DNA of 64,000 nucleotides from Oleiharenicola sp. (GCA_025363455.1 JANYDW010000016.1:1-64000), one strand, 5' to 3'; counted from the stretch's first letter, positions 7,933 through 16,656 are shown. The notes: generated from the sequence alone by a model not told the origin. Numbers and translations: made by a program.

Positions 7933-8838
7933 TCAGTGAGTACCTGAGGCGAGGGTTGGTCTGCCTTCGCGCAAAGGGCTTCCGCCTTCGCTCAGCTTCG
8001 ACGAGACATGTCGGCGAGGTTCGTCCGGCGGCGAGGCCCCAGGCGAAGCGGGTGGCGGGACCTGCGGCTGGACCGCCGGCACCGAGTTGCCCTTGGCGGA
8101 ATTGCTCTTGCTGACGGCCAGGCTAAGCGTGATGCGCTGGTTGGACTCGGAAGCCGGGTTTTCATTGGGCAGCGGACGGGTGGCGGCAAAACCGGTGACA
8201 CGCTCGATCAACCCAGGCTCCACCGCATAATACACGAGCTTGCGCCGGGCGGCGTTGGCGCGATCCGAGGATAGCTCCCACGCGGTGTAGTCCTCGCGCT
8301 TCAGGGCGAGGCCCTCGCGCGTGTGCCCGTCGATGGTCACGCGGAAATGATGCCGGTCAATAAGCCAGGCCATGGATTGCATCAGGTGGACGCCCCAGTC
8401 CGTGAGTTCGGCGGAGTCGCCCTTGAACATCGGCTGCTTGGACCGGTCGTAGAGCGTGATCCGTAATCCATCCGAGGTGACCTGGATATCAATCGGTTTT
8501 TGGTCGAGATTCTGGTCGAGGTGCAGCAGGCGGTAAAAGTCGGCGGCCACGGAATTGAGGAAACTGAGCTCGATGTGCTTGTCGTTGTTCTTCGCCTTGA
8601 CGGCGGACTGCTCCGACTTGCTGCTGCTGCTGCTGTTGTTGTCGCCCTGCTTGTTGAAAGGCATGATACCCGAATGATCCACCAGCGGGGACGAAAACGG
8701 GTTCTGGAAATACTTGGAGGTCGCGATGAGGATTTCCTTGTCCTGCGCCGAGATCCACAACACGAGGAAAAGCGCCATCATCGCGGTCATGAAGTCCGCG
8801 AACGCCACTTTCCAGGCTCCTCCTCCGCCGGCGCTCAT
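7933..8838 (-). CDS. motB: Flagellar motor protein MotB
   Basis: MSAGGGGAWKVAFADFMTAMMALFLVLWISAQ TM/plug region plus OmpA-like C-terminus (VTIDGHTREG...ELSSDRANAARRKL); start refined from 8892. Confidence 0.92.
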   Translation of the reverse strand: MSAGGGGAWKVAFADFMTAMMALFLVLWISAQDKEILIATSKYFQNPFSSPLVDHSGIMPFNKQGDNNSSSSSKSEQSAVKAKNNDKHIELSFLNSVAADFYRLLHLDQNLDQKPIDIQVTSDGLRITLYDRSKQPMFKGDSAELTDWGVHLMQSMAWLIDRHHFRVTIDGHTREGLALKREDYTAWELSSDRANAARRKLVYYAVEPGLIERVTGFAATRPLPNENPASESNQRITLSLAVSKSNSAKGNSVPAVQPQVPPPASPGASPPDEPRRHVSSKLSEGGSPLREGRPTLASGTH

Positions 8839-8850
8839 GATGGGAAAAAG

Positions 8851-8958
8851 GAAGAAGGAGGAATTAAGAATGAAGAAGCCGAACCACTCCATTCGAGCGA
8901 TCCGACCGCAAACCGGCGGGTCTGTGCTTCTTCATTCATCCTTCTTAATTCTTAATTA
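8851..8958. repeat. Imperfect inverted repeat between motB and motA
   Basis: GAAGAAGGAGGAATTAAGAATGAAGAA (8851-8877) opposite TTCTTCATTCATCCTTCTTAATTCTTAATTA (8928-8958). Confidence 0.7.
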
Positions 8959-9810
8959 TTTGCCAGAGCCCAGCCCCTTGACGGCGGTCTCCAGCTCCTC
9001 GGCGCCGGGCTGGACGGAGCTGTCGAGGGAGCGGCGGGCGACCTCGATGGCGGTGAGCGGGGCGAGGCCCTTGGCGAAGCCGGCGACGGCGTGCATGATG
9101 CAGTTCAAGAACAGCATCTCCGAGGCGTTGTTGGAGCGGATGCGCCCGGCGAGCGGGTTGACGAAGCCGTAAGCGCAGAAAATACCCAGCATGGTGCCGG
9201 TGAGCGCCGCGGCCACCTTTTCGCCGACCACCTCCGGGCCCTCGGCGATGGCGGACATGGTGTTGATGATGCCCAACACGGCCGCAACGATGCCGATGGC
9301 GGGAAGCGAGTCTCCGATCATCTGCATGGCGTGCACGGGGTGATCCATCTCGACTTCCTTGGCCTTCAACTCGGCCGCCATCAAGTCCTCCAACTGGTCG
9401 GGCTTGATCTTCCCGTCGATGACGGGCTTGAGGCCGTTCACCAGGAAAAGCAGTCGCTCGTGATGGGCCAGCACACTGGGGTATTTTTGGAAGAGCGTGC
9501 TTTTGGTGGGTTCCATCACGTGTTCCTCGAGAGCGATGAGGCCGTTGCGGCGGCCCATCATGAAGAGCTCGTAGAGCAGCTTCAACACGTCAAAGAAGTC
9601 CTTCTTGCCGGCGATCTTGCCGGCCAAGGCGTCCTTCGTCTTGTGGATGATCTCGACGCGGCGCGGGTTTCCCGTGGTGTCATCGCAGGCGGCGCGAGCG
9701 ATCGCCAGGGCATTGAGCGCCCCGTCGAACAGCATCAGCACGAGCTGGCCCGGGCTGGCCGTGAGGATGGAGTTGGCACGGTACGCCCGCGCGTAGTCCT
9801 GGGCGTACAT
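8956..9810 (-). CDS. motA: Flagellar motor stator protein MotA
   Basis: PVHAMQMIGDSLPAIGIVAAVLGIINTMSAI...VAAALTGTMLGIFCAYGFVNPLA. Confidence 0.94.
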   Translation of the reverse strand: MYAQDYARAYRANSILTASPGQLVLMLFDGALNALAIARAACDDTTGNPRRVEIIHKTKDALAGKIAGKKDFFDVLKLLYELFMMGRRNGLIALEEHVMEPTKSTLFQKYPSVLAHHERLLFLVNGLKPVIDGKIKPDQLEDLMAAELKAKEVEMDHPVHAMQMIGDSLPAIGIVAAVLGIINTMSAIAEGPEVVGEKVAAALTGTMLGIFCAYGFVNPLAGRIRSNNASEMLFLNCIMHAVAGFAKGLAPLTAIEVARRSLDSSVQPGAEELETAVKGLGSGK

Positions 9811-9823
9811 GGCCGGCGCTGGC

Positions 9824-10105
9824 TCAGTCAGCCTGCTCGTCCGGATCGGGCGAATTGAGGATCACCCGGCCCACCTGGCGAAGGATCGCCGGCGATGGAT
9901 AGGAGGGATCGGCGGCCAGCAGGCGAGCCCGCGCCACCACCTCGGGGCGAATCTCGGGCTGGTTGGCCAGGGCGGACTTGAGCGCGGCCGTATGCTCAGG
10001 GGCAAAACGGTCGGCCTCAGGGCCTTGGGGCGAAGGCGTCTTGGTATGGTGCACCACGCCATCAGGGCGCAGCACACGGTCTGAAGAAGAGGTAGAATTA
10101 ATCAT
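9824..10105 (-). CDS. Possible FlgM-like anti-sigma-28 factor / conserved flagellar-cluster protein
   Basis: 93 aa; C-terminus IRPEVVARARLLAADPSYPSPAILRQVGRVIL resembles the FlgM C-terminal region; preceded by a sigma-28-like promoter. Confidence 0.4.
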   Translation of the reverse strand: MINSTSSSDRVLRPDGVVHHTKTPSPQGPEADRFAPEHTAALKSALANQPEIRPEVVARARLLAADPSYPSPAILRQVGRVILNSPDPDEQAD

Positions 10106-10175
10106 GGGCTTTCGTTGAGAAGCACGGTCAGCCTCTGACTGTTGTTACAGGGAACGCCGTTAAGTGACAGGGTTA

Positions 10176-10202
10176 TAATCGTCGCCCGAGGGGCGGACTT
10201 TA
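10176..10202 (-). promoter_or_regulatory. Candidate sigma-28 (FliA) promoter upstream of flgM-like/motAB
   Basis: Minus strand TAAA-N15-GACGATTA (consensus TAAA-N15-GCCGATAA). Confidence 0.6.
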
Positions 10203-10241
10203 GGGGGAAAATAGGTAAAGCGCTTGGCAAGGTACGGCCCA

Positions 10242-10905
10242 TTATCGGGGGGGCAGGGTGTGAAACATGATCGCGGCAGCCACGGCGCCGAAGCGCGTCG
10301 GGCTCTGGAGCACGGCGGGGGGTGGAATCGACCGGAGCCAGCCGATCGCCCTCCCGGTTAAATTGGCGGACACTGTTGACCATTTTGTCATCCGCCGCCG
10401 AAAAGACCTCGTCAAAGGCCCAGATCAGGCGGACGTCACGGACTGTGGCCAGCTTGGCCCGCAACCCGAGGGTGAGCGGCCGGTAGGCGTGCAGAACCGT
10501 GAGGTCGGTGAACAGCACGGCGTCGACGGCGTACTTCTCCGCAAGCTTCTCGAGAAATCCATGCGGGAGCGCCGCCGTGGAGGCGAAGTCACCGGCCCCG
10601 AATAGGTGCGCACAGTCCTCCCGGGACACGACCACGACCTCGAAACGCATTTGCCGCTGCAGGGTGGTCAGCAGCACGGGATCCAAGGCCGCGGTGATTT
10701 CCGCGGACGCCGCCTCGCCACCGTGGAGAGGCAGAAGGGCAATCCGCTGGATGTCCGGGGCCAGCTGAGCGTCGCCCCGGAAATTCACCGGGGTCAAGAG
10801 CGGGCGCGCCTGCTCCCCCTCGAGCCAGGTGGGCAAGGAGGCGCAGCCGGTGACCGCGGCCAGCAGGGAAGTCAGCACGATGGGCAGGAGAATTTTGATC
10901 TTCAT
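10242..10905 (-). pseudogene. Lipoprotein, apparent +1 frameshift in a G6 tract
   Basis: Lipobox LLAAVTGCASLP; removing one G at 10317-10322 restores ...VDSTPAVLQSPTRFGAVAAAIMFHTLPPR*. Confidence 0.6.
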
Positions 10906-12641
10906 CTTTTGCTGGAGCTTGAGCCGGACCCGGATCCGACACCAAAGGCGTTCGAGATCGTCTGGCTCTGTTGCTGGATCTTGGATTGGGCCGACTCCAT
11001 GGCGATGAAGCTGTTGGTGAGTAGCTCACGTTGCTGGGTGAGCCGGCGCTCCATGTCGGCGATTTGCGTGTCCAGGGCGCTGTTGGTCTTGGCCAACCGG
11101 TCCTGGGAGTCGCTGCCGGAATGGATGAGCTTGCCGACCAGCGTGTCGAACTTGGCGGCGAAGCCCGTGCTGGAGGTGTTGAAGAATTTCTCCAGGTCCG
11201 TGGGGTGGTCGGCGAGGGCGGCGTCGAGCTTGACGGAATCCTTGATCGACATCTGGCCGTCTCGATCGAGGTCGAGCCCGAAGTCGCTGATCTGCTTGAT
11301 CGTGTCGCTCAGGCCGGGGATGGTGTTGAACGCCAGCGAGCGCATTTGCCGGGCCCAATCCTGCACGTCCCGGTTGCTACTGAGGACGGAAGTGGTGACC
11401 TTGCCGTTGGTCGAGGTGATCTTGCTCTTGTCGTCGATGTAGGACTGCACGGCATTGTAGGCCGAGAGGAAATCCTGGATCTTGGCGCGCATCTTGGCGG
11501 TATCGGCGGCGACGGTGATGGTCTGGGTGGTGGCACTATCCACCGTGACCGACAGCCCGGCGATGCCATGGGCCGTGCCATCCAGCGTGTTGCTGGCGCT
11601 GATCAGCGTGGGCCCGCCGTCGATGGAATACTCGGCGTTCTTGCCGCTCACCGCGGTGTAGCCGCTGGTCAACCGCAGGGCGCCGAGCAAACCGCCGGCG
11701 GACTCGCTGAGCGTGATGCCGAGATCGCCGGTCGTGTTGTTGGCGAGAACCACGCGGTCATTCACCGCGTCGTAGGACCCGGTGACCCCCGCGCTCGAGG
11801 CGTTGATGCGTTTGAGCACCGTGCTCATGGAGTCGGTGTTGACGTTGTAGGCGATATCCACGCCATTGATGCTGAAGGTACCCGCACCCGCTCCGTCGAC
11901 CGCGGTGATGGCGGTTTTCAGGCCCGCCGTGGCAAAAGGGGTGCTGACACGCGCTGTGCCCAACTTGCCGTAGCTGGCGACCGTGTCGGTGCCATTGTTA
12001 GCCAGCTTGAGGACCTGCAGGAAATTGCTGGTATCGTTCGCTGCGCCCAGAGTGATCGTCGCATTGCTCGCGCTGGCCAAAGTGATCTTGTCGTCCGCCG
12101 CGCTATAGGTGGCGGTCACATCGTTGCCGGTCGCGGTGTGGATGGCGTTGAAGACGTCCTCCAGCGTGTCGGTGGTGGCGACGGTGATCGGGTGACCGTT
12201 GACGGTGAACTTGCCCGCGGTAACCACCCCGGCCGTGCGCATGGTGGCCAGCGTAACTCCGGCGACGCTGTCGGTAGCGCTGATCCCACCCGTGATATCA
12301 ACGACTCCATCGCGGCGCGCCTTGGTGGCGACCTGGCTGACCGCGATAGCGTGGCTGCCCGTGGCGGTGCCCGAGGTCGAGGCCAGGGTCCAGGTCGAGC
12401 CGGTCGTGCCCGAAACGGTCGTGCGGCCCGAAAACAGGGTCTGGTCCTTGATGTTGGTCACCGCCGTTTGGAGGGCGGTCAATTTGGTTCCGAGACCCTT
12501 GATGGCCGCGGCTTGCTGGTCATTCTTGTCCTGCTCCCGCTGGATCCGGTCCACCGGGGCATGCTCGAGCTGCATCAATTGGTCGACGAGCGACTTCCAA
12601 TCGAGGCCAGAGGCGAGTCCTGAGAGTTGTAAGCCTGCCAT
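10902..12641 (-). CDS. fliD: Flagellar hook-associated protein FliD (filament cap)
   Basis: MAGLQLSGLASGLDWKSLVDQLMQLEHAPVDRIQ...; C-terminal ALDTQIADMERRLTQQRELLTNSFIAMESAQSKIQQQSQTI. Confidence 0.95.
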   Translation of the reverse strand: MAGLQLSGLASGLDWKSLVDQLMQLEHAPVDRIQREQDKNDQQAAAIKGLGTKLTALQTAVTNIKDQTLFSGRTTVSGTTGSTWTLASTSGTATGSHAIAVSQVATKARRDGVVDITGGISATDSVAGVTLATMRTAGVVTAGKFTVNGHPITVATTDTLEDVFNAIHTATGNDVTATYSAADDKITLASASNATITLGAANDTSNFLQVLKLANNGTDTVASYGKLGTARVSTPFATAGLKTAITAVDGAGAGTFSINGVDIAYNVNTDSMSTVLKRINASSAGVTGSYDAVNDRVVLANNTTGDLGITLSESAGGLLGALRLTSGYTAVSGKNAEYSIDGGPTLISASNTLDGTAHGIAGLSVTVDSATTQTITVAADTAKMRAKIQDFLSAYNAVQSYIDDKSKITSTNGKVTTSVLSSNRDVQDWARQMRSLAFNTIPGLSDTIKQISDFGLDLDRDGQMSIKDSVKLDAALADHPTDLEKFFNTSSTGFAAKFDTLVGKLIHSGSDSQDRLAKTNSALDTQIADMERRLTQQRELLTNSFIAMESAQSKIQQQSQTISNAFGVGSGSGSSSSKR

Positions 12642-12670
12642 AGTAGGAGCGGGGACACTGCCCCACCCCT

Positions 12671-12697
12671 TCATCGGCCACCCCCGGGGGAAGTTTA
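12671..12697 (-). promoter_or_regulatory. Sigma-28 (FliA) promoter for fliD
   Basis: Minus strand TAAA-N15-GCCGATGA (7/8 match to the -10), ~30 bp upstream of the fliD start. Confidence 0.7.
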
Positions 12698-12822
12698 GCC
12701 CGCAAACGGTATTTTTCGGGCCGTTTCCGGGCCGGCGCGCGGACCCCTTTCCCCGAGTGAAAAGGCCGGCCGAAAAAATCCGCCGCGGCAGGGCGCGAAA
12801 AAATAAATCCGTGCCAACGCGC

Positions 12823-12850
12823 TAAATATTTCCCGCATCCGCGCCGTTAT
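12823..12850 (+). promoter_or_regulatory. Possible sigma-28 promoter for the first flagellin
   Basis: TAAA-N16-GCCGTTAT; one nt longer spacer than ideal. Confidence 0.35.
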
Positions 12851-12954
12851 TTGCCCTGCCGCGAATCAGAACCAAGGCCGGACCGCCCAGGAGCCGTTTT
12901 CTCCCGGGCCGAATGCGACACGGACGTCGCAAATTAAAATCAAGGAAGATCACC

Positions 12955-13767
12955 ATGTCAGTCGTCATCAACAGCAACTTCGCCGCGACCGTCGCGTCGA
13001 ACAACCTCGCCGCCTCGAACGATATGCTCCAAAAGAGCATGAACCGTCTCTCGAGCGGAACGAAAATCGTCAACCCCGCGGACGATGCGGGCGGCCTCGC
13101 CGTCTCCATGAAATTGTCCGCCGCGGCCAAGCGCTCCGGCGCCGCTGCCAGCAACATCGGTAACTCGGTCTCATTCCTCCAGTCGCAGGATGGCGTCCTC
13201 AAGGTCGCCGGCAAAGTCCTCGAGCGCATGGGCGAACTGCGGACCCTGTACGATGATCCCACCAAGAACAGCAACGACAAGGCCAACTACGATTCCGAAT
13301 TCGTCGCCCTGCAGAGCGAGCTGAGCTCGCTGACGAGCAACACGTTCAACAGCGTGGATCTCTTCGGCAGCGGCAGCCTCTCGGTTTCCGTCTCGGAAGA
13401 CGGCTCCTCCGCGGTGACGATCACTGCCAAGGACCTCGCCGACTCCGCCGCCGGCATCGGCACGCTCACCGATACCGCCATCGCCAGCCTGGCCGGAGTC
13501 ACCCTGAGCGACATCACCGACGCCATCCAGAACGTGGCGACCTTCCGCGCCAACAACGGCGCCGAGCAGAGCCGCCTCGGCTTCGCCCAGGAGGTCCTCA
13601 CGGTCAACAAGGCCAACCTCGAATCCGCCAACAGCCGCATCATCGATGTGGACGTGGCCGAGGAATCCACGCGACTCGCGCGTTGGAACGTCCTCGTCCA
13701 GGCCGGCACCGCCATGTTGTCGCAGGCCAACCAGAGCGCCCAGGTCGCGCTCAAGTTGCTCCAGTAA
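12955..13767 (+). CDS. fliC: Flagellin (270 aa)
   Basis: MSVVINSNFAATVASNNLAASNDMLQKSMNRLSSGTKIVNPADDAGGLAVS... D0/D1 signature; C-term NVLVQAGTAMLSQANQSAQVALKLLQ. Confidence 0.96.
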   Translation: MSVVINSNFAATVASNNLAASNDMLQKSMNRLSSGTKIVNPADDAGGLAVSMKLSAAAKRSGAAASNIGNSVSFLQSQDGVLKVAGKVLERMGELRTLYDDPTKNSNDKANYDSEFVALQSELSSLTSNTFNSVDLFGSGSLSVSVSEDGSSAVTITAKDLADSAAGIGTLTDTAIASLAGVTLSDITDAIQNVATFRANNGAEQSRLGFAQEVLTVNKANLESANSRIIDVDVAEESTRLARWNVLVQAGTAMLSQANQSAQVALKLLQ

Positions 13768-13980
13768 ACGCTGGATGGATCGCCCCGCGCGGGGCCGGAG
13801 TGATTGCCGGTCCCGCTGCGTCAAAAAGTGCGGTTGTCTATATGCGGTTCTTTCCCCCCTTCGGCGCGTTTTGCGACGTGCCGCTCCCTTTGAGGCATTC
13901 GCCTCGAACAGCGTGATCCGGCGCTGCCAATCCGGGTCCGTGGCGACGACGGAAGGTCGCACAAATCAAGGATAGATACC

Positions 13981-14795
13981 ATGTCAGTCGTGATTAACTC
14001 CAACTACGCGGCCACGGTTGCCTCAAACAACCTGTCTGCCTCGAACTCCATGCTGCAGAAAAGCCTTAACCGGCTTTCCAGCGGTTCGAAAATCGTCAAC
14101 CCGTCCGATGATGCGGGCGGTCTCGCTGTGTCGATGAAGCTGTCTGCCGCGGCCAAGCGCTCGGGCGCCGCCGCCAGCAACATCGGCAACTCGGTGTCGT
14201 TCCTGCAGTCGCAGGACGGCGTCATGAAGGTTGCCGGCAAGGTTCTCGACCGCATGAGCGAGTTGAAGACCCTCTACACCGACCCGACCAAGAACAGCAA
14301 CGACCTCGCGAACTATGATTCCGAGTTCACCGCCCTGAAGAGCGAGCTCAGCTCCCTCTCACCAGCGAGACGTTCAACAGCGTCTCCCTGTTCGGCAGCT
14401 CTGACCTCGCGGTCAACGTCTCCGAAGACGGCGCCCAGAGCGTGACCCTCACGGGTCGCGACCTGTCCGGCACCGCCAGCGGCGTCGGTACCATCACCGA
14501 CACGGCCGTTGCCTCGCTCGCCGACATCAACCTGAGCGACATCACCGATGCGATCCAGAACGTGGCCACGTACCGCGCCCAAAACGGCGCCGAACAGAGC
14601 CGCCTCGGCTTCGCCCAGGAGGTCCTCACGGTCAACAAGGCCAACCTCGAATCCGCCAACAGCCGGATCACGGATGTCGACGTCGCCGAGGAGAGCACCT
14701 CGCTCGCCCGCTGGAACATCCTGGTCCAGTCCGGCACCGCGATGTTGGCTCAGGCCAATCAGAGCGCGCAAGTCGCCCTGAAGCTCATCGGCTAA
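13981..14795 (+). pseudogene. fliC: Second flagellin, 2-nt frameshift at CTCTC (14356-14360)
   Basis: ORFs 13981-14445 (frame 1) and 14442-14795 (frame 3) are the two halves; deleting 2 nt restores 270 aa, the same length as flagellin 1. Confidence 0.85.
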
Positions 14796-14932
14796 TAGGT
14801 CTCCAGTCAGTGGTTGTTCTGATTCGCCCAACCACGCCGGCCGCCCGCAAGGGCGGCCGGTCCTGGGCGAAACAGGACGCCGCAGACGGGGATGTCAGTC
14901 AGGCCCAAAGGGGCCCTAGTCTATCCGTCAAG

Positions 14933-14962
14933 AAGCCCCCGGCTGCCGCTGGGGGCTTTTTG
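14933..14962 (+). terminator. Rho-independent terminator downstream of flagellins
   Basis: AAGCCCCCGGCTGCCGCTGGGGGCTTTTTG. Confidence 0.75.
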
Positions 14963-14990
14963 CGTCCGGGTGATTCGGTTTGGTTTTTAC

Positions 14991-15194
14991 CCACTAATTG
15001 GTTTCGCCAATGGCGAAACTTTCAGAGTCCCCTCCGGCTGATTGCCTCCGGAATATATTCAGGGTCTGCTAATCGCAGACTTTTTCATCCCCAATATAGA
15101 CCAGCCAGCGATTAGCTGGCCCGAAATCCTATGCTGGAGACGATTAGTCGAACGGGTCCAATTAGGTTTTGCCGTTGGCGAAACCCATTAGCGG
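14991..15194. repeat. Multi-hairpin interspersed element, copy 1
   Basis: CCACTAATTGG ... CCATTAGCGG ends; serial hairpins TTTCGCCAATGGCGAAA, GTCTGCTAATCGCAGAC, GCCAGCGATTAGCTGGC, TTTTGCCGTTGGCGAAA; related copy at 38742-38934. Confidence 0.8.
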
Positions 15195-15293
15195 ACAGAA
15201 GGCAGCACTCGTCGAACACCGCCTAGGCGTAAAAGTGGCAACTCGACGCGGACAAGACCGAAAGGCCATTGGGGTGCGACTGAATCGGGCGTA

Positions 15294-15412
15294 GGGGTCA
15301 GGTTGCGGACATTGATATTTTCCGCAGGGCAGATCGGGCAGAGTCAGGCCGCCGCGGCCACGAACGGGGAACGGGATGACCGCTTGACGAGCCTAGCAAA
15401 CAGCCTGACCCC
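15294..15412. repeat. Short element bounded by GGGGTCAGG / CCTGACCCC
   Basis: GGGGTCAGGTTG (15294-15305) vs CAGCCTGACCCC (15401-15412); 11/12 inverted match. Confidence 0.5.
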
Positions 15413-15476
15413 ACGATTTCAGCCCTTTTCCGAAACGCTGATTGCCCGAGAATGGTTTCTCCCTTATTTTGCCCTC

Positions 15477-15968
15477 ATGAACCGGTGTCGTATGTGGTCT
15501 TCCGTTACGACACTTCTTTTCCTCTGCATGGCTTGCCGTCTCGGGGCAGCAGAAGACAAGCCCATCTCGATTTCGCTCGAGCGGACAGGGTGCTTCGGCA
15601 CATGCCCAAGCTACGTTCTGACCATTCTTCGTGACGGTAACGTGACGTTTGAGGGACGTGAATACGTGAAGAGCAAAGGTGTTTTCAGAAAGAAGATCGG
15701 GACGGCGACGCTGACATCGCTATTCAAGAAGATTGAAGAAATCCATTTCTGGGAGCTGGAAGATAGCTATCGAACCAAAATAAATCCTGATGGCAGTATT
15801 TCTATGATCACCGATATGCCGACCCAATACGTGACCGTGCGATCAGCCACGAAAAGCAAGAGGGTTGAAGACTACTACGGCACTCCTCCTGGAGTTAAGG
15901 ATTTGGAAAGATTGATCGATGAAGTTGCCGGCGTGTCCGAGTGGGTTGGCAAGGAAATGAAGCCTTAA
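15477..15968 (+). CDS. DUF6438-domain secreted protein
   Basis: ISISLERTGCFGTCPSYVLTILRDGNVTFEGREYV; signal peptide from the refined start 15477. Confidence 0.7.
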   Translation: MNRCRMWSSVTTLLFLCMACRLGAAEDKPISISLERTGCFGTCPSYVLTILRDGNVTFEGREYVKSKGVFRKKIGTATLTSLFKKIEEIHFWELEDSYRTKINPDGSISMITDMPTQYVTVRSATKSKRVEDYYGTPPGVKDLERLIDEVAGVSEWVGKEMKP

Positions 15969-16221
15969 CCAGTAGCAATGAGGATGTTCCGGAGGGGGCA
16001 GATATCTCCAGACCCACCAGGCGAAAAGACGACGCCCTGTCCAAAATCGGTCCGTTCATTCGTTGAATGAGTGGTCGAAGATCCATACCCATGAGCAAAC
16101 AGAGATTCCTAAACGTCCCGGTCGCCGACCCGACCAAGTCGAGCAAGACCTTGAAACCGGCCAGGGATACTCGTGAAGCCGAATAATACTGTTGGGCAAT
16201 TCAAGCCATCACTTCCAAAGC

Positions 16222-16617
16222 ATGAAAATTGATACGAACATTCCCAAAGACATCGACGAGTACATCGCAGGATTTCCCGCTGAGGTTCAGGCCAAACTTC
16301 GAAAGGTGCGGACGACGATTGCGAAGGCAGCGCCCAGATCCAAAGAAGCCATCAAGTACCGGCTACCCACGTTTGTGCAGAACGGAAACCTGGTCCATTT
16401 CGGCGCCTTCCAGAAGCACATCGGCGTCTATGCGATGCCGACGGGACACGCGAAGTTCCAGCGCGAGTTAACGGCCTACGAGAGTGGCAAAGGTTCGGTC
16501 CAGTTTCCGATCGATAAACCGATTCCCTATGCGCTCATTGGCCAGATCGTGAAGTTCAGGGTGCAGGAAGACGCCGCGAAATCCGCCACCCGGAAGCAGA
16601 AACCCTCGCGCAGATGA
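16222..16617 (+). CDS. DUF1801 (YdhG-like) protein
   Basis: DIDEYIAGFPAEVQAKLRKVRTTIAKAAPRSKEAIKYRLPTF...HIGVYAMP. Confidence 0.8.
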   Translation: MKIDTNIPKDIDEYIAGFPAEVQAKLRKVRTTIAKAAPRSKEAIKYRLPTFVQNGNLVHFGAFQKHIGVYAMPTGHAKFQRELTAYESGKGSVQFPIDKPIPYALIGQIVKFRVQEDAAKSATRKQKPSRR

Positions 16618-16656
16618 TCGCGGTTCATTTTTAACGCCAAACCATATCTTCAAATC

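Noticed and set aside
8618-8641. CTG/GTT triplet run in motB (NNSSSSSKS)
   Set aside because: Short in-frame linker repeat; could vary in length but no evidence of phase variation.
10247-10253. G7 homopolymer near the lipoprotein stop
   Set aside because: It lies at the end of the restored frame and does not by itself indicate a lesion.
11031-12623. 530-aa + strand ORF opposite fliD
   Set aside because: Shadow of fliD; composition typical of the antisense frame.
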